A DNA stretch of 64,000 nt from Centropus unirufus (taxonomy: Eukaryota > Chordata > Aves > Cuculiformes > Centropidae). The notes beneath the pieces were generated by a model that did not search any database, was not told the origin of the DNA, and worked only from the letters and a program-made list of their open reading frames with translations. Positions 43,756 through 57,000 of the stretch are shown here, piece by piece. Each line of letters opens with the position of its first letter. The first letter of the stretch is position 1. The position numbers and the translations under genes are program-made. The stretch covers positions 1-64,000 of the forward strand of contig VYZI01000490.1 in assembly GCA_013397695.1 (NCBI GenBank). The letters are read 5' to 3'.

Positions 43756-46505
43756 AGGATGGTTTTCATAGTTGTGAAATACTGTGAATCTTCCTGCTGT
43801 CTCTCCGTAGAAATGCGTACACTGTTCCATTGATGGAGTTTTCAGCATCTGGAAGAAAATTGGATTTAATTCTGTATGGCTTGAGTTCTCTACCTTTGAC
43901 AAAGAATGAGGGGTAAACTGCTTACTAAGAGTTCCTTTCAGTCTATTAAACCCACTATAAATTACTGTATAACTGAAAGTATGTTTCTGAGTTTTGCTCA
44001 GTAAAATTAGTCTAACATTCAAATTTAATGCTGTTGCTTGTCATGCTGTGTTGTTTACATATATGCACCATTTAAATGTTAAAAGTGAACTGTGGGCTAT
44101 AATACACATCAGAAATAGGAAGGCTGACTTGATAAAGAAATATAGAATACATTTATAAGAAAACTGTTAGGTAATTCCTTTCTGATTATTTGTCTTGAAG
44201 ACTCAAATAACAGCAGAAAAATGTTTTGTTCTGTGGACTATTTTCCAGTTGAGTTTCATTCAAGTGTTTAAAACAGCTTCTAAATACCCAATTTCAATGT
44301 ATTACTTCTGGAATGTAATTTTATGGAAGGATTACTAAATTAAAATGCTTATTGCAAGGAGTTATGCAGCAAAAATGGTGAGGCTGTAATCCTTCTGCAA
44401 AGCAAGATTTCTAGAAGACTGGTTTTCAGTCTTCACTGGGCAGCTATAAATTATTTAAAATTAATAAATAAATAAAGAGATAGGTCAGACGGGGTAGAAA
44501 TAACTTCTTGTGCTGCTGGGTATGTGGGAATTGGTGAGGGTCTGAGTAGTGTTTGAGAAAGGCTTGATGAGGTGGTCTTGACCCATCAGATCCCTTCTGC
44601 TCCTCTTGCCCAAGTTTTTGTGCATTCTCTTGGAGCACCAGGTCTAGCAATGTTTGCTTTTCAGTTCATATTTGTTCTTATCCTTGTTCCTGTGTATTCT
44701 TGCCTCCAAATTCCAAGTAAAGCCCTCTTTGCTTTGTCCACTCCCTATCCACTTGCCTCCGTAGCTCCAACCAGGAATAAGAGTAAAATTTCTTTCCCTT
44801 ATGAAAGAAAAGACAACAACAGAAAAAAAAAAAATCCCTCAAGCAATTGAATGAAATATTCCAATATGGGTGTTGTGTTTGAACAGGTCCATCTCTGTAT
44901 CTCACATACTGCTGCGATCACTCTCCTGTAAAGTTCCCTCTGCCTTTCCTTGAAGTTACAATAAGACAATTGCTAAATCCAGAACTTTAAATGGGACGTG
45001 ATTGTAAGCTCTGGCTCATCAACAAAATATTTGTGTAGTATTTGTTTGATGGGTACTTGCTGCAAGCATTCGTGTAAAATCATGTAATTAGAAGAGACAT
45101 AAAATCCTTTGTGTGCTGACTATAGCAGGATAAAAATCCCAAACAAGTGCTAGTTGCTGTTTGCTATTTAGTGACTATCTTTTAAGAGCCTGCAGTTGCT
45201 ATGCAAGCATGAACCGAAGCTGACATAAAGAGAGGATAATAGAAGATGTGCTCATGGATAAAGGCTTGGAAGAATTTGGGCATCGCTTGAACAGAGCCAA
45301 GAATTGTCTGTGTGACTCCCAAACTAGAAGAACTCCAAAGCATATGTTGAGTTTGGAGTTTACCAGTATTACTTGTGGAGGAAGAATATGGTTGAAGAGT
45401 CACAGGCACTTGACCATCGGTCAGTAGGGACCACAGATATGGGAAATAACAGATCCCAGACATTATGACTGTATCATTGAAACATCCAGGGCAGATGGGA
45501 CCTTTCCTGGGCCAATCTTCTCTTGGAACAGGACCTTAGATCAGGTAATTCAGGACTCTGCCAAGTTGAGTACTGAGTATTTCCAGTGAAGGAGACCACT
45601 GTTTCTCTTCACGGCCTGTCTGGGTGTTTCTCTGCTCTCTCTCTGTGGTCAGCTGCCATCAATCCTGCATGCCATTCTCCAGAACATGCTCTCTTTCCAT
45701 CCATCAACGTCACTGTTTCTGCTCGCTGCTCATCTTGGCAGTTTCCCATCGACATCCTTGACCTCTGGAGTCTTACCTTCTTGCTGTGGTTCCCTGCTTT
45801 TGACTGGCTCCACCTGGAATGGGCTCGGCTGCTCACAAAAAAGCGTTGAGACCTGTTGGCTCTGCTGCTTTGAGGCTGGTAGAACAGGATCCTTCCTGGC
45901 ACTTCGGCATTTCAGGTCCCGGAAAAACTGATCCTTTCCATCCTTCTGCATCTTTTCCACCTCTGTACCTCTTTGAGCTGAATGAAAATTCTGCAGCATT
46001 AATGTGTCTCGTGCCTTAATGTATTCTATGAAATAGGGTCTAGATCCATGATGTGGCTTTTTACATTCTATTTGTTTTTTTGTTTTTTTCTTTTTTTTTG
46101 AGCTAAGTGTTTCCTTATGCTTTTGAACATGCTTTCCCCTCTTCCATCTACAATTATAGTTTTGGAATTTGGTGTTGTGGGTTGTCTGAGCGTTGTGGAG
46201 TTAACCCATTAAGTGGGTTTTATTAGGCTTGATAAAGGATCAGTAGAATAAATAATGCAATGCAGAAGGAACATAATAAGTAGCTTTATTGGAAAAAAAA
46301 AGAAAAATGAGAATATAGATATTCTTACCACCCCCGGTACAATTGTGGTCTAACTGAGCAGTCAGAGGATTAGGTGGAGCACAGCGCTGCTCTCTGGGGA
46401 GGCAGGTGAGGTGCCTTCGAGGCATTCCCTGGGGGAACAGGAGTTATACTGACCTGAACTCCACAACCAGCAGCACTGCACCCCCCTATATATCCATCTT
46501 TATCA

Positions 46506-47905
46506 GTGATCATAGAATCCCTAGGTTGGAAGAGACCTCCGAGATCAAGTCCAACTGTACTTGTCAACCACTAAACCATATCCCTAAGCACTTCATCTCC
46601 TTGTCTTTTAAATACATCCAGGGTTGGTGATTCCAACACCTCCCTGGGCAGCCTGAGCCAGCACCTAATGACCCTCTCAGTAAAAAATTATTTCCTAATG
46701 TCCATTCTGAACCTCTCCCAGAATAGCTTGAGGCCATTCCCACTTGTCCTTCCACCTGTGACTTGGGAGAGGAAACCAGCACCCACCCCTCCACAACCTC
46801 CTTTCAGGCAGTTGTAGGCAGTGATAATAAGGTCTCCCCTCAGCCTTCTCTTCCCAGGCTCAAAAACCCCAGCTCCCTCCGGCACTCCTCACAACCCTTA
46901 TTCTCCAGCCCCTTCAGCAGCTCTGTTGCTTTTCTCTGGAGACACTCCAGAATCTCAACATCTTGTAGTGAGGGGCCCAGATCTGAACACAGGCTTGGAT
47001 GTGCAGCCTCACCAGTGCTGAGTCCAGGGGCAGAATCACCTCCCTGGCCCTGCTGGCCACGCTGTGTCTGATCCAGGCCAAGATGCCATTGGCCTTCTTG
47101 GCCACCTGGGCACACTGCTGGCTCATGCTCATTTGGCTGTCAACCAACACCCCCAGGTCCTTCTCCTCCAGGCAGCTTTCTAGCCATTCTTTCCCAAGCC
47201 TGTGGCTTTGCCTGGGGTTGTTGTGTCCCAAGTGCAGGATTTGGCTTTTGGCCTTGTTAAAACCTCACCCCATTGGTCTCAGCCCATTGGTCCAGCCTGT
47301 CCAGATCCCTTTGAAGAGCCTCCCTACCCTAAAGCAGATTGACATTACTTCCAGCTTAGTGTCATATGTGAACTTGCCATGGGTACATTCAGTCCATTCG
47401 TCCAGGTCATTATGAAAGATATTGGGCAGGACTGGACCCAGCACTGAGCCCTGGGAAGCACCAGTTGTGACCGGCCTCCAGCTGGATTTAGCTCCATTTA
47501 CCACAACTCTCCGGGCCCAGCCAGTTTTCCACCCAGGAGAGGTCGCACCTGTCCAGGTCAGTCACAGCCAGTTTCTGCTCCCAGAACGCTGTGAGAAGCT
47601 GTGTCAAATACTTTGCTGAAGGGCAGGTAGACTTCATCTACCACCTTTCCTTCATGCAATAAGCGGGTTGGTCACTTTGTCATAGGAGGAAATCAGGTTG
47701 GTTTGGTAGGAGCTGCCTTTCATGAGCCCACGCTGACTAGGCTCGATCACCTGGTTGTCTTACACATGCTGTGTGATAGCACTCAAGATGATCTGTTCCG
47801 TGACCTTCTCCAAAACTGAGGTCAGGCTGACAGGCCTGTGGTCCCTCTGGATCCTTCCTCCGACCCTTCTTGTAAGTGGGCTCAACATCTGCCAGCCTTC
47901 AGTCA
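46506..47905 (-). mobile_element. Longest CR1 copy, with reverse-transcriptase remnant
   Basis: About 1.4 kb antisense. Reading the minus strand from 47905 down: a V-D-E-V-Y-L-P-F-S-K-V-F-D-T-A-S-H segment (RT motif A region), then SWRPVTTGASQGSVLGPVLP (the 'G.PQGSVLGP' motif B region) and ECTHGKFTYDTKLEVM (motif C region, where active CR1 has FADDTKL). These are followed by LGVLVDSQMSMSQQCAQVAK and the usual C-terminus, down to the tail near 46508. Motif A has Pro in place of the first Asp and motif C has lost the Asp pair, so the polymerase is dead. Several frameshifts. Confidence 0.95.
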
Positions 47906-50900
47906 AGCGATGAACCAATACAGCTGGGTTTGCCTAAGCTGCACGTGGCCAGTGTGCACGACTTGGCAAGCCTTGTCCTTGTGCAACCAGTGAGAGCACC
48001 GAGCTGTGCCTCGCTCCCCCAAGTGCAGCAGGGACAACCCGGAGCTATGCATTCCTCCCAGACCCTGTGACATTTTGCCCAAAATATATATATTTCTTAA
48101 CGCCAAGGTCTGTCTGTGAACAGTCCTTTTCTTGTGCAGTTCTGCATTCTTTAACCAACAATGGATCATATTCTTTTATTCCTAGCGCAAAGGTGTTTAA
48201 AAATTTGGTCGGGATACTCAGAAAGCGCGCAGCGGGGAGTTTGGCATCAGCTTGTCAAGAGTGATGAATATTTATAGGTTGCTGATGTAACGATTTCAGG
48301 CACTTTTTAATATTTTTGCATTTAATAACATGCAATATACATTAAAGTGTTGGGTTTTATTTCTTTAGTTTCTGTTTTTTTAGAGTTAAGGATCAGCTTA
48401 TCCTTTTAGCACATAAAGTGCTGAAGTGTGGGATTTTTTCGGAAGTGATGACAAATATGTCCCCGGTGTTGAATTCACAGTTGGAGCAATTCAGCATCGG
48501 TGTTACACAAAGGGCTATCTCTTTGTTGTTCCTTTAGGAGCAGGAGTAGCAGGGATTCTTGAAATGTCTTATCTTGTCTAGACATCAAGTCTGCAACACT
48601 GTATTAATTAGTCTATTATTATGTGTCCGGTTTCTTAAATGTTCCATATGGAAGTTGAAGTGACACGAATTACCTCGGAAAATCTATCATTTCTGAAGAC
48701 AAATTTTGCCAAATGAGCCAATACCTTCCTTGATTTTGGCAAAGCATCAAGCCTCTAAATTTCTGAATGAGATTTGACACTCAGACCTCAATTTGACTGT
48801 TACCACAGAGCTCTGGCATCCAAGAAGGAAGCTCAGGAATGAACGCATTCAGGACTGCTTTTTTTTTCCTTAATGGAATCACTTACTCACTGGATGCTTT
48901 CAGTTAAACAACATTTCTAAATGTTCTGCACATTAATATTTTAAAGTGTTCAAACATTTGGATTAATTGCTTGTTTACTTGACTTTCTCAATTAGTATTA
49001 CTTGTTAACAGCCCTCAGTAGAATTAATGAAATGTTACCCTTCTTGGACAGCTTTCTTGCTGGCAAATACTGAAAATTTCTCTAAAGCTTGTGTTGTTGT
49101 TGTGTTCAACTTGGTTGAAATGGTGCATATAGTAGAAGAAAAAAAATGGGCGTGTGGATGGGTCAACAGGCTGTCCCGATTCTGTTTCCAGACCTGCTGT
49201 CTGACTGCTTTTCATTTTGGGGTAAATTACTTAAATATCTGGCTGAGAAGCTGCTGTTACGTAAGAAAACCAGTCAGGTTTTAGCAGTTGTAGTGTGTAG
49301 TTTCAGAAGAAATGTGTTTCTTTTCCTCCTGCTTTGCCAGATCTCTTGTTCTGGTAAGGTCTGTATGGCAATAACTGAATTGTTTTTGCGTGTATTAAAC
49401 ACTTTTTAATGTGATGTTGTTCTCTGGAGGTGGTGCTCGGAGGGAAGACTGACAGCCCACAAAGCAACACTTTATGTCGTGAGCTTGTATTTAACAGTGT
49501 TTGGGTTTGATATCAGACCATGAAAAGAAATATATGGGCATTTGTGTAATGTATGGAGGTTTATTGCATGCCTTCCTCCCTGCCGCATCCTGTGCCCATT
49601 GCCAGTTCTGTTGTTTCAAACAAAACTGTTTTACAGTGCTTCAACAGCGTAAAGGGAAAAGAGGATGTAAGCACAAGATATCTTCTACACTTTGGCTAGG
49701 AATTAGCTAATGAGATACCACAGTAAGTACATCAGAAAAGTTTTATAAGTTCTGGGGATGTTAGATTAAACTTTTAAGTATTAGCAGTTGTAGTAAAAGA
49801 AATAAATGAATTCATTGGACTAATGGGACTCCAAGAGGGAGTGAAGAAGGCTCTTGAAGATGGCCTTGGATGTGCCTTTTCCTTTGACTTCAGCTGAGCC
49901 AGGGAAATGGGTTACTGTTCCTGTAGATTAGCTTGTTGGTCTGCTTGTGCTGTGGCTCAATTCAGGCAGCATTATCAAAGACAGAAAATAAATCCCTTAA
50001 TTAAAACATTAGTTAAGAGGAGGATAAGTGAAGTGAAGCTGAGGGAACTGAAACAGTAGCTAGAGAACGCATTAAAGGATTATTTCTGATTATGGATGAG
50101 GTCAGACATGCTTTGTTTCAGACAGGAGTCGACCAGACACGAGTAACAGGCCAGGTGAGAGTAAAAGATGAGGAAGCTATAGATTTTGGTTCCCTCCTGG
50201 TGTTTTTGTTGTCCTTCAACCTTGTGTACCGGGTACGTGGTAGCAAGGCCTTAGTGTGGACTCATCATCAGTCTAATTTGGTTGGTAGTGTAGTGTATGT
50301 ATCATGCCTCCTCTGCGCTTATGTTTGCTTTATTTAAATATAAAAGGTAATTAACTGTGTTAATTTATTTTCTCCTAATCAAGAAAATATTTGTCTCAGG
50401 TTTTGATATTTTGCATTAGGCTTCTCAGAAAAACTGATAACTATTATATAGTGATATCACCTGACTAAGATCTTGTTTCATCCTCTTGGGGATTATTGGT
50501 TTACTCGTATCAGTACCCTTCTCCTTATACCCAAGGCAAGTCATTTTTTACTTTTGATGCATACTTAGGCATTTTTTCTTCCATATAAATTCTGACTTGC
50601 TGACTTTTCTGTAGTCTTAATATTTATTCTAGACCTCTTTAATTTTACCATGTCTAAATCAAACCCATGAAGTTACTATGCTTATTTACATCTTTGGTTC
50701 ACACTTGCCTTAAGTCTTTCTTGAGCAGGGATCTTTCAGTTTTCTAAATCAGGGCTGTTTCTTAGCAATCTGCATTTTCATATTTATGGCACTGCAAGAT
50801 GGGGAGCATAAAACATTTCGGCCAATATCTTCATAGTATCATTGATTCTCCTTACAAACACCTTGGTTTAAAGGAGGATACATACAGGAGGGTGCAAAAA

Positions 50901-52575
50901 CTTTGGCTGCTTTCCATTTCCTGTGTTTGGCTCTCTGTGTTTTAGAAGTTGCATTCCTTTGCTTTCCATTTTTTACCTATATTCTCTTCCCTTCCCGTGA
51001 TCATTAATGGGTTATTTGCTATGCATTACAATGTTCATAATTACAAACTGCTGCATATGCAAAATCAATGCAACTCACTCATTTTACTTCAGTACCTGAA
51101 GGTATAGTTTAATAAGGAAATGTATTACCACATTTCAGCTTTTTGCCAGCAGCTTTTTTTTCATTGGAAAGCTGATAAAAAGTGAGTGTTATTCATTATG
51201 CAGCACTCATGGGGCGATTCTCTGAAGAGAGCATCAGAAATGTGCTTTGTGTACAGTAACAGCTGGGTAGTTTCATTCTTGGAGAGACTCAAACACATTA
51301 GGTAGAATCCACCTTTAGCTTTCTCTCATCTTTCTCTGGAAGATTTTGTGTCTGACAATTTATTTTTTCGTGTTTTGTTGTCACAGTTTTTGGCCTGTGC
51401 TAAGCACGTTATTTTGGAGTTGGTGAATGTTGGGGACTTGACCTGTTGACAAATCTAGCCATCAATGCAGGTTTTGATGTAGTGGTGCTTCATTTGTGGG
51501 ACCATGCGGGACTACAGATTCCAGAATCTCGGAGAGGATTATTTGCTTCCAGACAATCTTAAAGGGAATTGTTTACAGCTATTATAATTTCATGGCAGAT
51601 CTTCAAAAGACTTAAAGGAGAGAGTGTTAGTGATTAGGTACTGATAAAGTTGCTGGGCTTAGTTAAAACCAAAGAAAATGTGAAAGATGGTTTGTCCCTG
51701 TTTCAGTTGCTGCTCAGCTTTTCCAATCTGAAAGACAAGATCACTTCTTGGTCAGATAAAGTGAAAACCTAAGGAGTTGTCCATTAAGTAGTATTTTCTT
51801 CAGTCAGCAGCTGGCAATGCTCGTTTGAGTTAAAATTTCTCATTCTGTTGTGAAGAACCAGGACAACAACAGGATGAAAGACGACATGGAAACTATAATA
51901 CTGAGTAGACTAGGAAGAAGAAAGATTAATTTCAGGAGGTGATGAGTTTAAACACGATTGGAAAAGGCGTTAGAAAGAGAATAAACTCTGTAAGAATGTG
52001 AGGACCTTGATATATAATTAGGAACTAATTATGAGAAATTGCCTACTGAGAAATCTGTCAGAAGTTAAGATGCTTTGAAGGATAAGCAGAACTGACACAG
52101 GTGAAGCTCCTGAGAAAGCTGAAGGAGAAAACCAGAAATGATGAATAGTCTGAGCCTTGATAAAGCCAGTAGTTTCTGTGGGAGTGAGTTACTGGGGTTT
52201 TTGTGTTTATGGGGGTGGTTGTTATGGTTTTGTCATTGTTGTTTTTAATAACTTGAATTTAATCTAGAGGGTGGAGAGTGCCTCCTCTCCAACTTCACTT
52301 CCAGCTTATTCTTGCTTTACCAGAAGAGTACTGGTAGACTTGAGGTGGTTTTAACGGTGTTGATTTCTTTTATTTTTTAACTGTTTTAAGGGTAGAAGAC
52401 AAAATTCTCTCTTAGTTGGCTCTGTAAAGTTTTAACTGCTTAGTATTCTTCTCTCTACTGTCACTTGAGCAAGGCATCTTTTGAATTTTGGAGGAATTTC
52501 ATCATTGCTGCCAGGTAAATCTGTTGCTTTCTGGATTGAAACAGAATGAGAATATAGGATCAGTCCCATATACCT

Positions 52576-52621
52576 AATAAATAGATACAGAAATTTAAAT
52601 TGCCTCAAAAAAAAAAAAAAA
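52576..52621 (+). repeat. AATAAA followed by A15 run
   Basis: AATAAA at 52576-52581, then 25 nt, then fifteen A (52607-52621). This is the layout of a reverse-transcribed mRNA 3' end. The upstream sequence was not recognised as a copy of any gene. Confidence 0.5.
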
Positions 52622-53391
52622 CGCACCTCAAAAAATTACTGTCTGCCATCTGTTCCCCTTGATCCTAACACTGATTTCACGTCAGCACTGTCAGTATTCC
52701 TGACTGGTGATCTTGGAAATGAAACAGGAATCCAAATAGTGCATGAAACAGAACGTATGTAGGGCAAGTGGAGAACAGCGTTATAAAGGAAAGGCTGCAC
52801 AGAACCATATGTGATGACTGGAAGGTGGTAACTGAGAGATCACACAAACCCCCCTGGTGAGTGGCAAATGAAAAGCAGTGGCAGGAAGGTCGGGACAAGA
52901 GGGACTTGATGTTTGGCATGGGAGCTGACTCCCATTTCTCCTGTATGGATGAGAGCATTCAGGGCTCAGGAGGTTTGAGTAGACAGCGACAGAGGAGTAT
53001 CGCACTGACAACCTGTGGGTAGGGAAAATCTGCTGAAGTGTGAACCTCGAGTTCTATATTTTTCGTGGCTTGTACAGACTGCAGGGCTGATCTTAATATA
53101 ACAGAAACTTGTTTTGTAGATGACAGTTTGCTGGTGCATGTAGTTTAATCCTCTAATCCATTTGTAATCTGATTTGTATACAACACTGATTCGCATATAA
53201 ATAGAGGATCATCTGTAACCAAAGACACGATGGTGACAGGTTGCATTTGTCACCTAGTGGTTAGGTTTCTATTTCTTCTTATATTCTGTGTCTCAATGCC
53301 TAGCCTGATAGATTCTTTCTCCTGGAAATCGTTTTACTGAGCAGGTTGAACTCCATATGTTTTAAAGATAGGTAGGCCACAGTTTTTTTTT

Positions 53392-54068
53392 TTCATAGAA
53401 TCACAGAATTGCTAGTTTGGAAAAGACCTCCAAGATCATCGAGTCCAACTGTACCTGCCTACTCCTAAACCATATCCCTAAGCACTTCATCCACCTCTCT
53501 TTTAAATACCTCCAGGGATAGTCATTCCACCACATTCCTGGGCAGCTGTTCCAGCACACAATGACCCTCTCAGTAAAAATTTTTTCTTAATGTCAAACCT
53601 GGCACAGCGTGAGGCCATTCCCCCTTGTCCTATGCCCTGCCACTTAGGAGAACTGAGCAGCACTCGCCTCTCCACAAGCTCCTTTCAGGCAGTTGTAGGC
53701 AGTGATAAGGTCTCTCCTCAGCCCCCTCTTCTCCAGGCTAAACAACCCCAGTTCCCTTGGCCACTCCTCCTAAGACTCATGCTCCAGCCGCTTCACCAGC
53801 CTCGTTGCTCTTCTCTGGACACATTCTAGAACCCAAATGTCCTTCTTGTAGTGAGGAGCCCAGAACCGAACACAGGATTCGAGGTGCAGCCTCACCAGTG
53901 CCAAGCACAGGGACAGAGTCACCTCCCTGGCCCTGCTGGCCATGCTGTTTCTGATCCAGGCCAAGATGCCATTGGCTTTTTTGGCCACCTGGGCACACTG
54001 CTGGCTCATGCTCAGTCAGCTGGCAACCAGTACCCCCAGGTCCTTCACCCCTAGGCAGCTTTCCATCT
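53392..54068 (-). mobile_element. CR1 LINE fragment
   Basis: Antisense from 'catagaatcacagaattgct' to the 'caggtccttcacccctaggc' block. The minus frame keeps MSQQCAQVAKKANGILAWIR and SREVTLSLCLALVRLHLESC-like sequence with little damage over 80 codons. 5'-truncated near 54068. Confidence 0.94.
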
Positions 54069-57000
54069 TGTTGTACTTTTCTGTGAACATTAGTGATTTG
54101 GCCACCATTAGCTGGATGGTATTTGGGAAGCAAAGAAATTATTTTAAATGAAAAACCTGCAATTTACAGAGCACTTTCCTATGGGTTTTGTTCAAACTGA
54201 GGACGCACAGTATTCATATAGATTTGTATCATAAAATCTTGGCATAGAAAGTATTCATAGGTAATCCTTATAGTTGAGGGTTTGGGTTTTGTTTTATTGT
54301 TCTTTTTTTTAATTTAGTTTTAGAAGGGTAATTCTACAAGGCATCAGAAATTAGAATTGGGAACTTAAGTTTCTTAAATCATATGGGGGAAAAAAATTAA
54401 TTTTTTTGCATAAGTTGCTTATGTATGTGCTTCTGCTGTAAGTTAAGATTGTAAAAACATTAGATTTTTATCTTAGGGTATAAGTGACTAATGTACATCA
54501 TAATTTATCACCGACCCACAAGGATCACTTTCCTGTTTTGTTTGACTCTTATTTTCACTGGTGGTGTGACTTTCAGCTCTCAGTGATTCAGTGGACAAGC
54601 ACTAGTGTGGATATCACGGTTTTTAATAGCACGCTTCTCAAAACAGGGCAGAAAAACAAGGGCCAAGATTCACCACAGGATGAAGTTTGTAGTGTGCCCG
54701 TTTTTACCGTAGTATTTTGACTTCAGAAATCTAATACTGTCAACTCAAAATCACTGAAGTTGAATGCTGACAAAATGAAGCAGATCATGTTGCTCACAGT
54801 TCTTTAGCTTCTGATGCTTCTTGAGAAAGACCGTTATACATTAATTTTCTGAACTATTGAACTTTTAGTATTGTTCTGAATGACACTGGTAACCTTTAAT
54901 GGGTGGATTTGATACTGCTTCTCCTTGGTTTAATTGGCTTCCAAAAGGAAGTCTTTCCTCCTCTCCTGTCCCCCAGATAGCTTCAATACTGGATTTCATT
55001 ACAACATGGAATGTTGTAGTTACATGGGTACTATGTTCTTACTTGACTGTAATTACTTCCCACAAGCAGTTCACCACCTCAGTATAGTAGATAATTTATA
55101 TATAAACTTAAGTTGTGTGCTACCTAAATAGAAAAAACTCCATGTAAGCATTTTTAAACACAAATTCACAATAGATTAGGGTGTGCTGACACAAGCCTTT
55201 CACTGATCATCTTCAACTGGAAATTTGCCAGGTTTATTACATTTATTTTACCTTGGCTTCCTGAAGAAACTGGCTTATGCAATCACAGAGTATCTGTGGT
55301 GTGTATCTCTTGAGCCTATTGTCAGGTTTCAACTAAATTCGATTCAGGCAAAACCCAAGATGATTAATCATTTCAAGCTTTATGAAATTAGGCAGTAGCA
55401 GAAACTACGAGCTCAGTGGAGAAAGACCATAGTATGATTGTATCTCATTAGACACTGGAAAGTCCCATTAAGCAACTGCTGACATTGCTTTCAAAAACAA
55501 AACGAAACAAAATAGAAGAACTTGTACCATTGCAGTCCTCAGCTGCATCTTACAAAGAGTTTGGTGGCAACCATAGTTAAGAAATAAAGTGCTGTTCTGT
55601 CCTCTGCGTTGGCACAGCAGTCTTTGTGGGGCCTGGCTATGCATCAGAGCAGGAAAAGGGAAAAAAAAATTCAGATACTTCTTTAATCGTTTCTGTTATT
55701 CGCAGCGTGGTTCCTTAAATGTGCCTGCTGCCACGAGTGAGTACCCAGGCTGTGCTGTCTGCTGAGCCACTACTGTTGCTGAACATCTCGTATCTTGAAA
55801 GCGCTGTGTTGTTTAATCATCAGGCAGAAATCGGTGGAAAGTGATGGTCTTAGCCATAACTCATAACTTTGACATTTGCATAGAAACCATTTCCTGTTTG
55901 TCACTTTCGATAGCCTTGCTTCTACATATGTTGGAGAATTTACTCATTTGGGAGCATTGGTGTATCAGTAGACACCCCATAACAGCTTCTTCCAGCTGGC
56001 TTGTTGGAGCTGAACAAAAAAAGTTGTGAACCAAGCTGGTACCCAGTTGCTTGAGCTTCTTAAGTTCTTGGGTTGGTCTTGAGAGGAAAGAGCAGCCTCA
56101 ATAACCAGTGCTTTTGGTGCTGGGATAGATCAGATTCGTGAACTAACTGGTGCCTTTTAATCAAAACTCTAACCTCTTCCAGTTCATTAATGTATTCTCA
56201 CTTTTAAGAAAAGAAAGATCAAAAGGTTTCTGAATGGTTTATCTATTTACTGCCTGTCGGCTGACGTGATGAAGAACTGGAAGTGTGCAATTATAGAGTG
56301 ATGTTCCCACACCGAGACACAACTCAATGTGAAGTAAAGCTGAATGCCCTTCTGAAGGCACCTGCTGCTTGACAGAGAACAGGAAAGTTGCAATAAAGAT
56401 TCTGTTATAGTTAAGATAAAGCTGCTTCTGTTCCTTTTGGGGAACCTGTGAGATGGACGCAGCCCCCTTGAAACAGTCTTGTCCATAGCTCTCCCAGCAA
56501 GGGGATTGAGACTGTACCTCCGCCAGCTCTTGGCAATGACTGGTGCACCTCACCACCACCAACAGAAGTTCTTTTTTTTTTCCGCACACCTGAAAGGAGA
56601 GAAACCATTGTTGGAAGGCGTGTGTACCCTCCGTTGGGAATATTCCTGTCAAAGTTCCTTCTCTATGGAGTGAGGTAGATCATGTCAAAGGGAAGATGCC
56701 AAGAGAATGGATGCAAGAGAGGATCCAGAAGGCAGGGGCAAAAGCATGCAAGAGTTTTTGAGGAAGAGGTGGAGTGAAACTATGCCTAGGTGAGGGATGA
56801 AATGACCTGAAATGGAAGGTGGAGGAAATATGGAAGAGAAGAAAGGATTTGTGGTGACAGGAGGGGTAGGGTTGGGAATTGGGAGTGTGGGAAGCGATGA
56901 ACAAGGGTGGGACTAGACTTGCAGTTGTAAAAAGAAGTTTTGTGCCAAGATCAGGAACTGCAGCCAAGAGGGTGGAGAAAATAGAGATGGGGAACAAGAG

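Noticed and set aside
43591..44022. Minus-strand open frame of 143 codons
   Set aside because: Its C-terminal part is the short CR1 fragment; the rest is intron with no recognised domain.
46763..47415. Overlapping open frames on the + strand
   Set aside because: Antisense shadows of the CR1 copy at 46506-47905.
56239..56652. Minus-strand open frame of 137 codons
   Set aside because: No recognisable motif, with overlapping open frames on both strands; probably chance in a GC-richer patch.
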